64,000 nt of DNA from Amycolatopsis decaplanina DSM 44594 (GCF_000342005.1 NZ_AOHO01000058.1:310001-374000), one strand, 5' to 3'. Shown: positions 33,653-42,475, counted from the stretch's first letter. Notes: generated by a model not told the origin, from the letters alone. Program-made: numbers and translations.

Positions 33653-34540
33653 CTACAGCGGCGCGAAGAACGGCACGCACTTCGGCGCGGGAGCGCCTTC
33701 CGGGTCGAGGGCCTTGAGGATCAGGCCCGTCACGTTCGGGTCGATCGCCTGACTCAGATGCCCGGAAACGTCCGCGCCGCAGCGGTTCTGCAACACGATG
33801 TCGGTCGCGCCCGGCTCGTTCAGCACGCCGCTCGTGTACGGCGTGACCACTCGATCGTGGCGGCTCACGATGCTCGTGTAGGCCGGTCCCGCCACGCTCA
33901 CCCCACCGCGGGCGAGGTCGTCGAGGAAGTCCGACGGCGCCAGGTATTCGCGGCACGCCCCGCACACGCCGTCGGCGAGCAGGTCGATGCCGGGCAGCGA
34001 AAGCACGGCCTTGGCGAGCCCGGAAAGGCCGTTGAGCGACGTGCCCTTGAAGTTCGAGCCGAACCCGACGAAATGCTTCACCTTCTCCGCGCCTCCCTCG
34101 AATTTGAGGTAGTACGCGGGCATCGTCGTGCCCTCGGAATGCCCGACGATGTCGACCTTGTCCGCGCCGGTGCTCGCCCGCACGCGGTCCACGAACGCGC
34201 CGAGTTCGACGGCGCTCTTCCGCATGGAGGCGAGCCCGCCGAACAACTGTCCACCCAGGACGGTGGCGCCATATGTCAGCGAATAGACGCAATAACCGGC
34301 GTTCTCGAGCTTCGGCGCGTGGTAGAACCAGTTGGTCGTCGCGTTGCCGCCGAGGCCGTGCACCAGCACGACGGGCTCGGGATGGGTGGCGCTCGGTTTG
34401 CACGACCAGTCGTTCCAGCCGCTCGACGGCGCCGCGCTCGCCGCCGCCGGGACGGCGATCGTGAACGTCAAGGCCGCGACAAGTGTGGTGAGGATCCTCC
34501 TGGTCTTCGTGGCACCGCCGTTGGTGACCCGAGCCCGCAT
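33653..34540 (-). CDS. Secreted lipase, class 2 family
   Basis: A 295-residue exported alpha/beta hydrolase. The signal peptide (TLVAALTFTIAVPAAASAAPS) precedes VVLVHGLGGNATTNW (oxyanion HG). The nucleophile is in GHSEG, the Asp probably in SRHDRVVTPYTSG and the His in GHLSQ. Cys pairs suggest disulfides. The family cleaves ester bonds of lipids. It converges on the DUF2203 fusion gene with three bases between stops. The start GTG/ATG choice (34540) leaves a 20-residue n-region; a shorter start is possible. Confidence 0.9.
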   Translation of the reverse strand: MRARVTNGGATKTRRILTTLVAALTFTIAVPAAASAAPSSGWNDWSCKPSATHPEPVVLVHGLGGNATTNWFYHAPKLENAGYCVYSLTYGATVLGGQLFGGLASMRKSAVELGAFVDRVRASTGADKVDIVGHSEGTTMPAYYLKFEGGAEKVKHFVGFGSNFKGTSLNGLSGLAKAVLSLPGIDLLADGVCGACREYLAPSDFLDDLARGGVSVAGPAYTSIVSRHDRVVTPYTSGVLNEPGATDIVLQNRCGADVSGHLSQAIDPNVTGLILKALDPEGAPAPKCVPFFAPL

Positions 34541-34635
34541 CCCTGCCTCCGGTTACTCGTCAGTATGTGATGCGAGTCATCATGCGTCACAAACCGACGC
34601 CCGGGACCAGGAGAAAGACCAGACTTAAGCTCCGC

Positions 34636-35355
34636 TCATTGTGATGGATCACAAGGGAGCAGGACTCTTCCGCGTGCGCGGGTGCCGATCGGCGAACCCG
34701 CTGTGCGGCGGCCGTCCCGGTGATTTGCCGTGGGGTCGTGATCAGGCGCCGGCCACCAGCGCCACCCCAGGCCGATCATCGTCGCGGCGACCAGGCCGTC
34801 CAGCACCCGCCACGACGACGGCTTGCGGAAGAAGCCGCTGAGCAGCCGCGCGCCGAAACCGAGCGCGAGGAACCAAAGCACGCTGGCCGACACCGCGCCC
34901 ACACCGAACGCCCATCGGTCACTGCCGTGTCCGGCCGCGATCGCGCCGAGCAGGAGGAGCGTGTCGAGGTAGACATGCGGGTTCAACCACGTGATCGCCA
35001 GCGTGGTCAGCACGATGCGGCGCAGCGATCCGCCGGTCTCCGGGCCGCCGGTCTCCAGCGCGGCCGGCTTGAACGCGCGACGGGCCGCGAGAGCGCCGTA
35101 GCAAAGCAGGAAAGCGCCGCCGATCAGGGCGACGATGGTCAGCGCTTCGGGTGACGTCCCCACCAGCGCGCCGACCCCGCCGACGCCGAGGCTGACCAGG
35201 ATGGCGTCCGAGAAGATGCAGATCAGCACTACCACGAGTACCGCCTCGCGACGGATGCCCTGGCGCAGCACGAACGCGTTCTGCGCGCCGATCGCGACGA
35301 TGAGGGCCATGGTGGCGCCGAATCCGGCACCCAGGCTGAACAGAACGTCTCCCAT
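34636..35355 (-). CDS. LysE/ArgO-type amino acid exporter
   Basis: A 239-residue membrane protein with six hydrophobic segments. LysE family points: ATMALIVAIGAQNAFVLRQGIRR near the N-terminus and TWLNPHVYLDTLLLLG in the middle. It exports basic amino acids (lysine or arginine). The last about 35 residues (DHDPTANHRDGRRTAGSPIG...) are hydrophilic and not usual for the family, so the frame may run past the ancestral end. Divergent from a LysR-type gene that should control it. Confidence 0.9.
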   Translation of the reverse strand: MGDVLFSLGAGFGATMALIVAIGAQNAFVLRQGIRREAVLVVVLICIFSDAILVSLGVGGVGALVGTSPEALTIVALIGGAFLLCYGALAARRAFKPAALETGGPETGGSLRRIVLTTLAITWLNPHVYLDTLLLLGAIAAGHGSDRWAFGVGAVSASVLWFLALGFGARLLSGFFRKPSSWRVLDGLVAATMIGLGWRWWPAPDHDPTANHRDGRRTAGSPIGTRARGRVLLPCDPSQ

Positions 35356-35400
35356 ACGGGCCAGGCTAGGAAGCCGATCGTCAACAGTACAGCTAAAGAT

Positions 35401-35412
35401 TCTTACGTAAGA
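35401..35412. promoter_or_regulatory. Palindromic operator between lysE and LysR genes
   Basis: Perfect 12-bp palindrome TCTTACGTAAGA in the 66-bp divergent region. TAAGAT (35408-35413), overlapping it, looks like a -10 element for the LysR gene, giving a possible leaderless start at GTG 35422. Confidence 0.55.
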
Positions 35413-35421
35413 TTAGCGTTC

Positions 35422-36300
35422 GTGATGACAGATCTGCCGCTCGACCTGGTCCGCACACTGCTGGTGGTCGCCGACGAGGGCACGTTCGACGCGGCGGCGT
35501 CGGCGCTGCACGTGACACCGTCGGCGATCAGCCAGCGCGTCAAGGCGCTCGAACAGCGCACCGGCCTGGTCCTGCTGATCCGCACGAAACCGGTGCGCCT
35601 GACCGAATCCGGGCAGGCGGTGGTGCGGTTCGGCCGTCAGATGGCCCTGCTGGAGGCCGACACCCGGGCCGAACTCGGCCTGACCGCCGGCGACGAACCG
35701 GTCCGGCTGCCGATCGCGGTCAACGCGGATTCGCTGGCGACCTGGTTCCTGCCCGCCCTCACGCGGGTGCCCCCCGAGCAGAAGATCTGCTTCGAACTGC
35801 ATCGCGAGGACCAGGACCACACCACGACCCTGCTGCGAGAGGGCCTGGTGATGGCCGCCGTGACGTCGTCACCCGATCCGGTCGCGGGGTGTTCGGTGCA
35901 CCGGCTCGGGCACATGCGCTACCTGGCCGTCGTGAGCCCGGCGCTCGGCACGGACCTCGACCTCGCCGAAGCACCCGTCGTCGTCTTCGACCGCCGTGAC
36001 GATCTTCAAGACCGCTTCGCTCGCGAGCGCGGCACGATCGCGAGCTCGCTGCGGCACTACGTCCCGTCGTCCGAAGGGTTCTTCGACGCCGTCGCGGCCG
36101 GGATGGGCTGGGGCATGGTGCCGCTCGCGCAGATCGGCGACCGCCTGCGCGACGGCAGCTTCGTCTGCCTGGACCTGGATCACCCCATCGACGTACCGCT
36201 GTTCTGGCAGCAGTGGAAACTCGACTCGCCCGCGCTGGCGGCGGTGTCGGACGCCGTCACGACCGCGGCGGCGGACCTGCTGGTGGACCCACACGGATGA
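35422..36300 (+). CDS. LysR-type regulator, ArgP/LysG-like
   Basis: A 292-residue regulator. The N-terminal winged HTH reads LVRTLLVVADEGTFDAAASALHVTPSAISQRVKALE. The remainder is a LysR effector-binding domain (PVRLPIAVNADSLATWFLPAL). The ArgP/LysG subgroup senses lysine/arginine and activates a divergent lysE/argO exporter, exactly the layout here. GTG 35422 and ATG 35425 are both possible starts; no Shine-Dalgarno is visible. Confidence 0.93.
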   Translation: MMTDLPLDLVRTLLVVADEGTFDAAASALHVTPSAISQRVKALEQRTGLVLLIRTKPVRLTESGQAVVRFGRQMALLEADTRAELGLTAGDEPVRLPIAVNADSLATWFLPALTRVPPEQKICFELHREDQDHTTTLLREGLVMAAVTSSPDPVAGCSVHRLGHMRYLAVVSPALGTDLDLAEAPVVVFDRRDDLQDRFARERGTIASSLRHYVPSSEGFFDAVAAGMGWGMVPLAQIGDRLRDGSFVCLDLDHPIDVPLFWQQWKLDSPALAAVSDAVTTAAADLLVDPHG

Positions 36301-36395
36301 GGACGCGCGCTCCGGCCCGGTCGTGAGATCCTGGGCGCAGGACGCGCGTATCGCGGGTAGCCGCCGCGCCACCTCTGATCCGGGAAGATGATGCC

Positions 36396-36983
36396 ATGCC
36401 GAACGAGCTCCGACTGACCGGCGACGCCGACGCCGACAAGCTGCTCAACGACGATCCGTTCGCCCTGGTGACCGGGCTCCTCCTTGATCAGCAGTACCCG
36501 ATGGAACACGCCTTCCGGGGACCGAAGAAGATCGCCGACCGGATGGACGGCTTCGATATCCACAAAATCGCCGAAGCCGACACCGAGACCTTCGTCGAAC
36601 TCTGCGTCACCCCACCGGCCATCCACCGCTACGGCGGCTCCATGGCCCGGCGCGTCCAGACCCTTGCCCGGCACATCATCGAGCACTACGACGGCGACAC
36701 CACCGCGATCTGGACGGCAGGCCGCCCCAAACCCAACGGCGAAGAAGTCCTCAAACGCCTCAAAGCCCTCCCCGGCTACGGCGAGCAAAAGGCCAAGATC
36801 CTCCTCGCGCTCCTCGGCAAACAACTGGGCGTCCAGCCCAAAGGCTGGCGCGCCCTCGCCGGCGCCTACGGCGACCGCGGCTCCCGCCGTTCCATCGCCG
36901 ACGTCACCGGCCCTGAAACGCTCGCCCAGGTCCGCGCCTTCAAGAAAGCGGCCAAAGAGGCCACCCGGACGAGCGCCGAATAA
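36396..36983 (+). CDS. HhH-GPD-type DNA glycosylase-like protein
   Basis: A 195-residue protein of the helix-hairpin-helix GPD superfamily in the short actinobacterial form. LLLDQQYPMEHAFRGP is the typical start of the fold, and the HhH is LKALPGYGEQKAKILLALLG. No iron-sulfur Cys cluster is present, and the catalytic Asp expected after the HhH is not obvious, so activity on damaged bases is uncertain. Stands alone between the LysR and FAD-oxidase genes. Confidence 0.82.
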   Translation: MPNELRLTGDADADKLLNDDPFALVTGLLLDQQYPMEHAFRGPKKIADRMDGFDIHKIAEADTETFVELCVTPPAIHRYGGSMARRVQTLARHIIEHYDGDTTAIWTAGRPKPNGEEVLKRLKALPGYGEQKAKILLALLGKQLGVQPKGWRALAGAYGDRGSRRSIADVTGPETLAQVRAFKKAAKEATRTSAE

Positions 36984-36990
36984 GCACGGA

Positions 36991-38679
36991 TCAAGACGGA
37001 CGTTTGACGGACTGCTTGTGCCGGAAGATGTCCTTCGGGTCCCACTTGGCCTTGACCTGTTGCAGGCGTGCGTAATTGGACTTGTAGTACAGGTCGTGCC
37101 AGGGAACTTTGGAAGAGTTGTACGCGGGGTCGGACAGGTCGGTGTCGGGGTAGTTGACGTAGCAGCCGTCGGTGCGGTCGTTGGGAACCGGGACGCCCCC
37201 GGTGGCGCCGTAGAGCTCGGCATAGAACGTGCGGACCCAGGCCAGGTTCTTCGAGTCGTCGCCGGGGGCGGACCAGAAGGTCTGGCAGAGCGCCTGGAAC
37301 GCCGAACTCCGGTGCGAGGCGGCGGTCGCGGCCGGGTCCACGGCGTTCACCTTCCCGCCGTACGGAAGCAACAGCAGCATCGCGTTCGGGTTGTCGATCG
37401 CGGTGCTCGTGAGGTGCTTGTAGACGACCGCCACGTCCGCGTCGGTGAAAGCCTTGCGGTGGTAGGCCGACTTGTGGTCGGCGCGTAGCGTCGGATTCGT
37501 CAGCATGGGCGAATTGGTCGCCAGCAGTCGAACCGACTGGAACCATGGCAGCCGCTGGGCATTGACCAGCTGTGGCATCGCGCTGTATTCGCCCACGTTT
37601 CCGCTCAGCGGAAGCATTGTCGCCGACACACCGTCGCGAATTTCGGTCACGAAATCCTGCAGCAACTGCTCCGCGTTCGGAACGTCGCCGTCGACCTGGA
37701 CGAACATGCCCACATTGCCGTTGGACTTGTGATTCAGGGCGAGCGAAGCCGACAATGCCGTACCCGGCGAATCCGGTGCGCTGTTGCGCTCGTGCCATCC
37801 GGTGAAGTTCTTCACCAGCCTGGCGAATTTCGCCTCGGTGAGTTCCGCCCACGAGAACGACATTCCGTTGACCAGGACGGTCGACGGCGGTTTGGGCAGC
37901 GCGCTTGCCGGATCGGCACCGCTCACTCCGGGCGAGCGCAGCCAGTAGCGGGTGATCACGCCGAAGTTCCCGCCGCCGCCGCCGGTGTGCGCCCACCACA
38001 GATCACGGCTGGGATCGGCGGGCTCGCGGGTCGCCACGACACTGCGCGCCTTGCCCGCTTGATCGACCACCACGACTTCGACGGCGTACAGATGATCGAC
38101 GGTGAGCCCGAGGCGCCGGGACAACGGACCATCACCGCCGCCGCAGATGTGCCCGCCCGCGCCCACCGAGTAGCACCGTCCACCGGGGAGGGTCACGCCC
38201 CAGCCCTTGTACAGAGTGGCGTACAGATTCAGCAGGCGCGCACCGGGTTCGACGGCGAAGGCCTTCATGATCGGGTCGTAGTAGACCGAGTCCATTTCGG
38301 ACATGTCGATCACCGTGCGCACGTCGGGATTGCTGACGAAGTCCTCGTAGCAGTGGCCGCCGCTGCGCACGGCGATCCGCCTGCCCGACGTGACCGCGGC
38401 TTGGACGGCGTCGACGACCTGCTGGGTCGAACCGACCAGCTGGAAACAGTCGGGAGAGCCCACCCAGCGCTGATTGTTCCCGGTGATCAGTTCCCCGTAA
38501 CGAGGGTCGCCCGGCTTGACGGTGAAGGGACCGAACGCGTCGGTCGTACGATCGGTCGCATTCGCGGTTCCGGAACCGAGGAACGGGAGTGCGGCGGCGC
38601 CGACGGCCAACCCTGCGCTCGCACTGAGAAATGCCCGTCTGCCCTTTCCACGCGCGGCATCGGCGATTCTTTCTTCCAT
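36991..38679 (-). CDS. Tat-exported FAD-linked oxidase, BBE-like
   Basis: A 562-residue PCMH-type flavoprotein. A twin-arginine signal (GKGRRAFLSASAGLAVGAAALPFLG) directs export. The FAD-binding domain contains RSGGHCYED (His for 8-alpha linkage) and GAGGHICGGG (Cys for the 6-S-cysteinyl link), so bicovalent FAD is likely. The C-terminal berberine-bridge element (WHDLYYKSNYARLQQVKAKWDPKDIF) is intact. ATG 38679 follows GTGGGGA; ATG 38700 is an alternative. It lies divergent from the LmbU-like gene at the left edge of the metabolite cluster and may serve it, but export makes this uncertain. Confidence 0.88.
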   Translation of the reverse strand: MEERIADAARGKGRRAFLSASAGLAVGAAALPFLGSGTANATDRTTDAFGPFTVKPGDPRYGELITGNNQRWVGSPDCFQLVGSTQQVVDAVQAAVTSGRRIAVRSGGHCYEDFVSNPDVRTVIDMSEMDSVYYDPIMKAFAVEPGARLLNLYATLYKGWGVTLPGGRCYSVGAGGHICGGGDGPLSRRLGLTVDHLYAVEVVVVDQAGKARSVVATREPADPSRDLWWAHTGGGGGNFGVITRYWLRSPGVSGADPASALPKPPSTVLVNGMSFSWAELTEAKFARLVKNFTGWHERNSAPDSPGTALSASLALNHKSNGNVGMFVQVDGDVPNAEQLLQDFVTEIRDGVSATMLPLSGNVGEYSAMPQLVNAQRLPWFQSVRLLATNSPMLTNPTLRADHKSAYHRKAFTDADVAVVYKHLTSTAIDNPNAMLLLLPYGGKVNAVDPAATAASHRSSAFQALCQTFWSAPGDDSKNLAWVRTFYAELYGATGGVPVPNDRTDGCYVNYPDTDLSDPAYNSSKVPWHDLYYKSNYARLQQVKAKWDPKDIFRHKQSVKRPS

Positions 38680-39145
38680 TGTTTTCCCCACTGAAGTCAT
38701 GTCGAATACGCGCTGGAGATCAGGGGCAGAACAAAGATGACGGACGTCGTCATCGAGACGACCCGTCGGATAATATGCGCCGCTGCCCCCACAACACCCC
38801 ATCCTCGGCGGGCCCCCGTGCCACCAAGTGAGCGCGAGCCTACCAGAGCACCGCGGCCATTGGGTGCGCATTCGGAGTAGCCCGTAACAGGTGTCACGGG
38901 CAACGCACATGAGTAACGACTGGGCTACTATCGAAGGTGGCCTATGGGGGGTGTCCATGCGGTGAGTTCACGGCGTCCATCCGGTATACCCGGAGCGGTT
39001 TCACGGAGTGAGACGCGCGGGGCCGTCCATTATCGTTTCACCGACGGCTCCGTCAGGTCGCCCATTGTCTGCCGCGTCGATCCACGCCGTCTGGAATTCC
39101 TCGCGAGTACACCAAACGACAATGTCCGACCGTTCAGGGGGAACT
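38680..39145. other. 466-bp divergent region left of the cluster
   Basis: No gene is supported here. Patterns: inverted repeat GATGACG-N5-CGTCATC at 38736-38754, a TATTAT-like -10 for the oxidase gene around 38770-38775 (minus strand), CCCGT-N10-ACGGG at 38881-38900, and TACTAT at 38926-38931, which could be the -10 of the LmbU-like gene, giving it a leader of about 200 bases. Confidence 0.5.
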
Positions 39146-39775
39146 GTGCCACCAACCAACCGAGACGTTCTCGAGCCGGCGCAAGTAGAACCGAAGCCGC
39201 AGGTCCGCGCCGACCAGGTGCTGATCTCGCGCCTTGGCCTGCGCATTCCGCCCAGCCTCACCTATAGCGACTGGGAACGAGCAGGAGTGCAGCTTTCCCG
39301 GATCTTCGATTCGTCGGCCTGGTGCCTTGGCGACTGGCTGGTCTGCGGTCAGGAGAACTACGCGGATCGCTATGTCCGGGCCATCGACGCCGCGGGGCTC
39401 GACTATCAGACCCTGCGTAACTATGCCTGGGTAACTCGCCGATTCCAACTGGAGAGACGCCGCGAACTGCTGAGCTTCCAGCATCACGCCGAGGTCGCCG
39501 CACTCGACGCCAAGGAACAGGACCATTGGCTGGACCGTGCCGAGAAAGAAAGATGGTCGCGCAACGAGCTACGCCGTCGACTGCGCGGGATCAAAGCGAA
39601 CAAGAAGACCGGCGCGGAGTCGGCCGCGGTGATACCGCGGCTGGCCGTTGCCAGGGAACGCGTCGAGCGCTGGCGAGCCGCCGCACAACAGGCGGATGAT
39701 CATCTGGAGAACTGGATGGTACTGATACTCGACCGGGCGGCGGAGGATATATTGAGCACGAAATCGACGGGATGA
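39146..39775 (+). CDS. LmbU/NovE-family pathway regulator
   Basis: A 209-residue DNA-binding regulator. The core ISRLGLRIPPSLTYSDWERAGVQLSRI, DSSAWCLGDWLV, YADRYVRAIDAAGLDYQTLRNYAWV and SFQHHAEVAAL closely follows LmbU of the lincomycin pathway and NovE-type proteins, which act as cluster-situated activators. GTG 39146 is chosen since AGGGGGA lies 5 bases upstream; ATG 39122 is also in frame. The C-terminal third is helical and charged. It heads the plus-strand side of the cluster and is separated from the SDR gene by a strong hairpin. Confidence 0.85.
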   Translation: MPPTNRDVLEPAQVEPKPQVRADQVLISRLGLRIPPSLTYSDWERAGVQLSRIFDSSAWCLGDWLVCGQENYADRYVRAIDAAGLDYQTLRNYAWVTRRFQLERRRELLSFQHHAEVAALDAKEQDHWLDRAEKERWSRNELRRRLRGIKANKKTGAESAAVIPRLAVARERVERWRAAAQQADDHLENWMVLILDRAAEDILSTKSTG

Positions 39776-39860
39776 CGGTAAATGCCTGTCGGTGAAGCGG
39801 AGACGCTCGCCGAAAGGGATATTACACGTGAACGCGGTTTTCACAGAGCCCGATCGACGG

Positions 39861-39896
39861 CCGGAGGTTCGTCCCGCTGGCGGGACGAACCTCCGG
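39861..39896 (+). terminator. 17-bp perfect hairpin between regulator and SDR genes
   Basis: CCGGAGGTTCGTCCCGC (39861-39877) pairs perfectly with 39880-39896. No T-run follows. It may end the regulator transcript or work as attenuator/operator for the SDR gene 78 bp downstream. Confidence 0.6.
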
Positions 39897-39973
39897 GGCG
39901 GTCGCCTGTTCGGGCCAATGCGGGATTCGATCCAGCACGACTATTGCCGCTGAAGCGGTGGAGGACACTTCTC

Positions 39974-40750
39974 ATGACGACGAAGACAACACGTGTCGCT
40001 GTAGTGACCGGAGCCGGAAGGGGGATCGGCCTGGCGATCGTTCGCGCGCTGGTCGAAGACGGATACACGGTCGTCGCGGGCAGCCGCACCGTCACCGCCG
40101 GCTTGAAGGAACTGACCGCGGACGCGCTCGAGGCCGATCTCGGCCATCCCGACGAGCCCGCCCGCGTCGTGCGGCACGCTCTCGACCAGCATGGCGGAAT
40201 CGACCTGCTGGTCAACAATGTCGCGGGCACGTCGACGCCGCCCGGCGGATTCCTTCAGCTCGACGACGAGGCGTTCCTGCACACCTTCAATGTGACGTTC
40301 ATGTCGAATGTCCGTGCGACGCGGGCCGCACTGCCGAGCCTTCTCGAGCGCCGCGGCTCGGTGATCAACATCAGTTCGGTCAACGCGAAACTGCCCCAGC
40401 CGCGGCTGGTCGCGCAATCCGCGGTCAAGGCCGCGGTGTCGAATCTCGGCAAGGCACTCGCCGAGGAGTTCGGCGGCCAGGGTCTGCGGGTGAACACCAT
40501 TTCGCCCGGCCCGGTGTGGACCGATCTGTGGACTTCACCCGGCGGCCCCGGCGAAATGATCGCCAAACGAGCCGGTGCCACACTGGACACGTTCAAGGAT
40601 CAACTGCCCGCCACCGTCGGCACCTCGACCGGCGAGTTCGCCGACCCGGAGGAGATCGCGGCGCTCGTGGTGTTCCTCGCCTCCGGCAAGGTGGCCAATA
40701 TGAGCGGTGCGGATCTGGTGATCGACGGCGGGATGATGAAGACCGTCTGA
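39974..40750 (+). CDS. Short-chain dehydrogenase/reductase lacking catalytic Tyr
   Basis: A 258-residue SDR. Cofactor motifs are normal: TGAGRGIG near residue 12 and NNVAG near 80, and the C-terminal SGADLVIDGGMM is typical. The catalytic Ser135 (ISSVN) and Lys152 are present, but the Tyr of YxxxK is replaced by Gln148 (AQSAVK). The codon is a clear CAA. ATG 39974 follows GGAGGA. Within the cluster it could reduce or oxidise a cyclitol hydroxyl, but with the missing Tyr it may instead have another role such as dehydration or isomerisation. Convergent with the exporter. Confidence 0.85.
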   Translation: MTTKTTRVAVVTGAGRGIGLAIVRALVEDGYTVVAGSRTVTAGLKELTADALEADLGHPDEPARVVRHALDQHGGIDLLVNNVAGTSTPPGGFLQLDDEAFLHTFNVTFMSNVRATRAALPSLLERRGSVINISSVNAKLPQPRLVAQSAVKAAVSNLGKALAEEFGGQGLRVNTISPGPVWTDLWTSPGGPGEMIAKRAGATLDTFKDQLPATVGTSTGEFADPEEIAALVVFLASGKVANMSGADLVIDGGMMKTV

Positions 40751-40760
40751 GCCGGTTGAC

Positions 40761-40800
40761 CGAAAAGGCCCCTTTCGCCGCAGCGAAAGGGGCCTTTTCG
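40761..40800. terminator. 18-bp bidirectional hairpin terminator
   Basis: Perfect stem 40761-40778 / 40783-40800 (CGAAAAGGCCCCTTTCGC), CGCA loop, between convergent SDR and exporter genes. Confidence 0.85.
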
Positions 40801-40822
40801 GCATTCTGTGGTGTGCCGGGAT

Positions 40823-42316
40823 TCAACGCCCCGCGGGGGATTTCGCCGCCTGCGCCGTCGAGGCTTCGGCGGCGCGGGACCGTCCCACGAACAGCGCGGA
40901 CGCGAGCAAACCGACCAGCAGGACCAGTGCCGGCAGGTACATGGACTGGCTGAGCGCGCCGCTCAGCTTGTGCAGCACCGTTTCGCGCAGTTCGGGTGGC
41001 AGGTCGCGCACACTGGTGCCGTCACCGGTTTCGCCGATCGGACCGGCTGGAAGTCCCTGTGCCGCGATGCGCGTCGACAGCAGCGCGCTGATGGCGGCCG
41101 AGCCGAGTGTGAAGCCCATCTGGCGGGTGGTCAGGAACACGCCGGAGCCGGCTCCCGCCTGATACATGGACAGGTTCCGGATCGCGTTGGCCGCGAGCGG
41201 CGCCCAGACGAAGGCGTTCGCGATACCGGCGATGGCGCCGAGGACGACGAACAGCGCCAGGGACGAATCCGGCGTCATGATCCACGTGTAGCCGAACAAG
41301 GTCCCGGCGAACAAGGCGAAACCGATGGTCGGGATCATCCGCGGCGGCAGCCGATCGGCGATCTTGCCGACGAAGGGCGCGAGCAAGCCGGTGAGAATCG
41401 CCATCGGCGCGAAGACCATCGCCGACTTCGTCGGTGACAGGTCCCGCACCTGTTGCAGGTAGAAGTAGGCGACCACGAACAGGCCGTTCACCGCCGCCGC
41501 CATCGAAGTGACGGCCACATTGGACAGTGAGAAGTTGCGGTCCTTGAACAGGCTCAGCGGGACCAGCGGTTCCCGTGTGTTGCGGGATTGGTTGACGACG
41601 AACAGGATCAGCACGGCGACCCCGGCGACGATCAGCGTCCAGATGACGAGGTCCCAGTTCCTGGCGTTGCCCTCCTGGATGCCGAACACCAGCAGGAACA
41701 TGCCGATCGCGGACAGCGCCATCCCGGTGATGTCGAACTTGTGCTCCCGAGTCTCCAGCGCGGGCACCAGCCAGACCGCCAGCACGAAGGCGAGGATGCC
41801 GATGGGCACGTTCACGTAGAAGATCCACTGCCAGCCCTGCCAGTCCACCAGCACGCCGCCCACGATCGGGCCGACCAGCGCCGCCAGCCCGGCCGCGCCA
41901 CCCCAGAGACCCATGGCCGCGCCGCGCTTGTCCGGCGGAAAGGTCCGGGTGATGACGGCCATGGTCTGGGGTGTCATCAGAGCCGCGCCCAGTCCCTGCA
42001 CGACACGCGCCGCGATCAGCATGTCGATACTGGTGGACCCTCCGCACCAGAGCGAGGCCCCGGTGAACACCACCAGGCCGAGCAGGTAGACGTTCTTGGG
42101 GCCGAAGCGGTCGCCGAGTCGTCCGGTGATCAGCAGCGGCACCGCGTAGGCAAGCAGGTAGGCGCTGGTGGCCCAGATGGCCTGGGAGATGTCGGCGTGC
42201 AGGTCCGCCATGATCGCCGGGTTGGCCACCGCGACGATACTCATGTCCAGCAGGAGCAGGAAGAAACCGACGATGACCGCGTAGAGCGCGGGCCACGGGT
42301 TGGATTTCGGGGACAT
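40823..42316 (-). CDS. EmrB/QacA-type MFS exporter
   Basis: A 497-residue drug:H+ antiporter of the 14-helix DHA2 family. Family motifs: VIVGFFLLLLDMSIVAVANPAIMADL (helix 1), LITGRLGDRFGPKNVYLLG (motif A), WRWIF-like WQWIFYVNVPIGI (motif C region), and the second-half loop GKIADRLPPRMIPT. ATG 42316 (MSPKSNPW) chosen; GTG 42340 is possible. Its place beside an Rrf2 regulator and the biosynthetic operon suggests product efflux and self-resistance. Direct repeats sit upstream (42419-42475). Confidence 0.92.
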   Translation of the reverse strand: MSPKSNPWPALYAVIVGFFLLLLDMSIVAVANPAIMADLHADISQAIWATSAYLLAYAVPLLITGRLGDRFGPKNVYLLGLVVFTGASLWCGGSTSIDMLIAARVVQGLGAALMTPQTMAVITRTFPPDKRGAAMGLWGGAAGLAALVGPIVGGVLVDWQGWQWIFYVNVPIGILAFVLAVWLVPALETREHKFDITGMALSAIGMFLLVFGIQEGNARNWDLVIWTLIVAGVAVLILFVVNQSRNTREPLVPLSLFKDRNFSLSNVAVTSMAAAVNGLFVVAYFYLQQVRDLSPTKSAMVFAPMAILTGLLAPFVGKIADRLPPRMIPTIGFALFAGTLFGYTWIMTPDSSLALFVVLGAIAGIANAFVWAPLAANAIRNLSMYQAGAGSGVFLTTRQMGFTLGSAAISALLSTRIAAQGLPAGPIGETGDGTSVRDLPPELRETVLHKLSGALSQSMYLPALVLLVGLLASALFVGRSRAAEASTAQAAKSPAGR

Positions 42317-42418
42317 GGCTTCCGTTCTGGTGTCCCGCACCGGAAACGCGGTGCGCGTGTCGGTGGATCGGGTCGGTCGTGAGCGACGTTTCGGGCCGAC
42401 GCCTCTCGTTTCGCGTCA

Positions 42419-42475
42419 CGGGACGGACGACACGCGTGATCGGGTGGACGACACGCGTGACGGGACGGACGACAC
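42419..42475. repeat. Three tandem ~20-bp direct repeats before the exporter gene
   Basis: Units begin at 42419, 42441 and 42461, each built on CGGG(AC)GGACGACACGCGTGA; the second lacks one base and the third diverges at its end. They lie in the 173-bp gap between the Rrf2 stop and the exporter start. ACGCGT inside each is a palindrome, so each unit could be an operator half or full site. Confidence 0.7.

Noticed and set aside
42419..42475. Possible CRISPR array (three repeats)
   Set aside because: Units are contiguous with no unique spacers and only three copies; no cas gene near.
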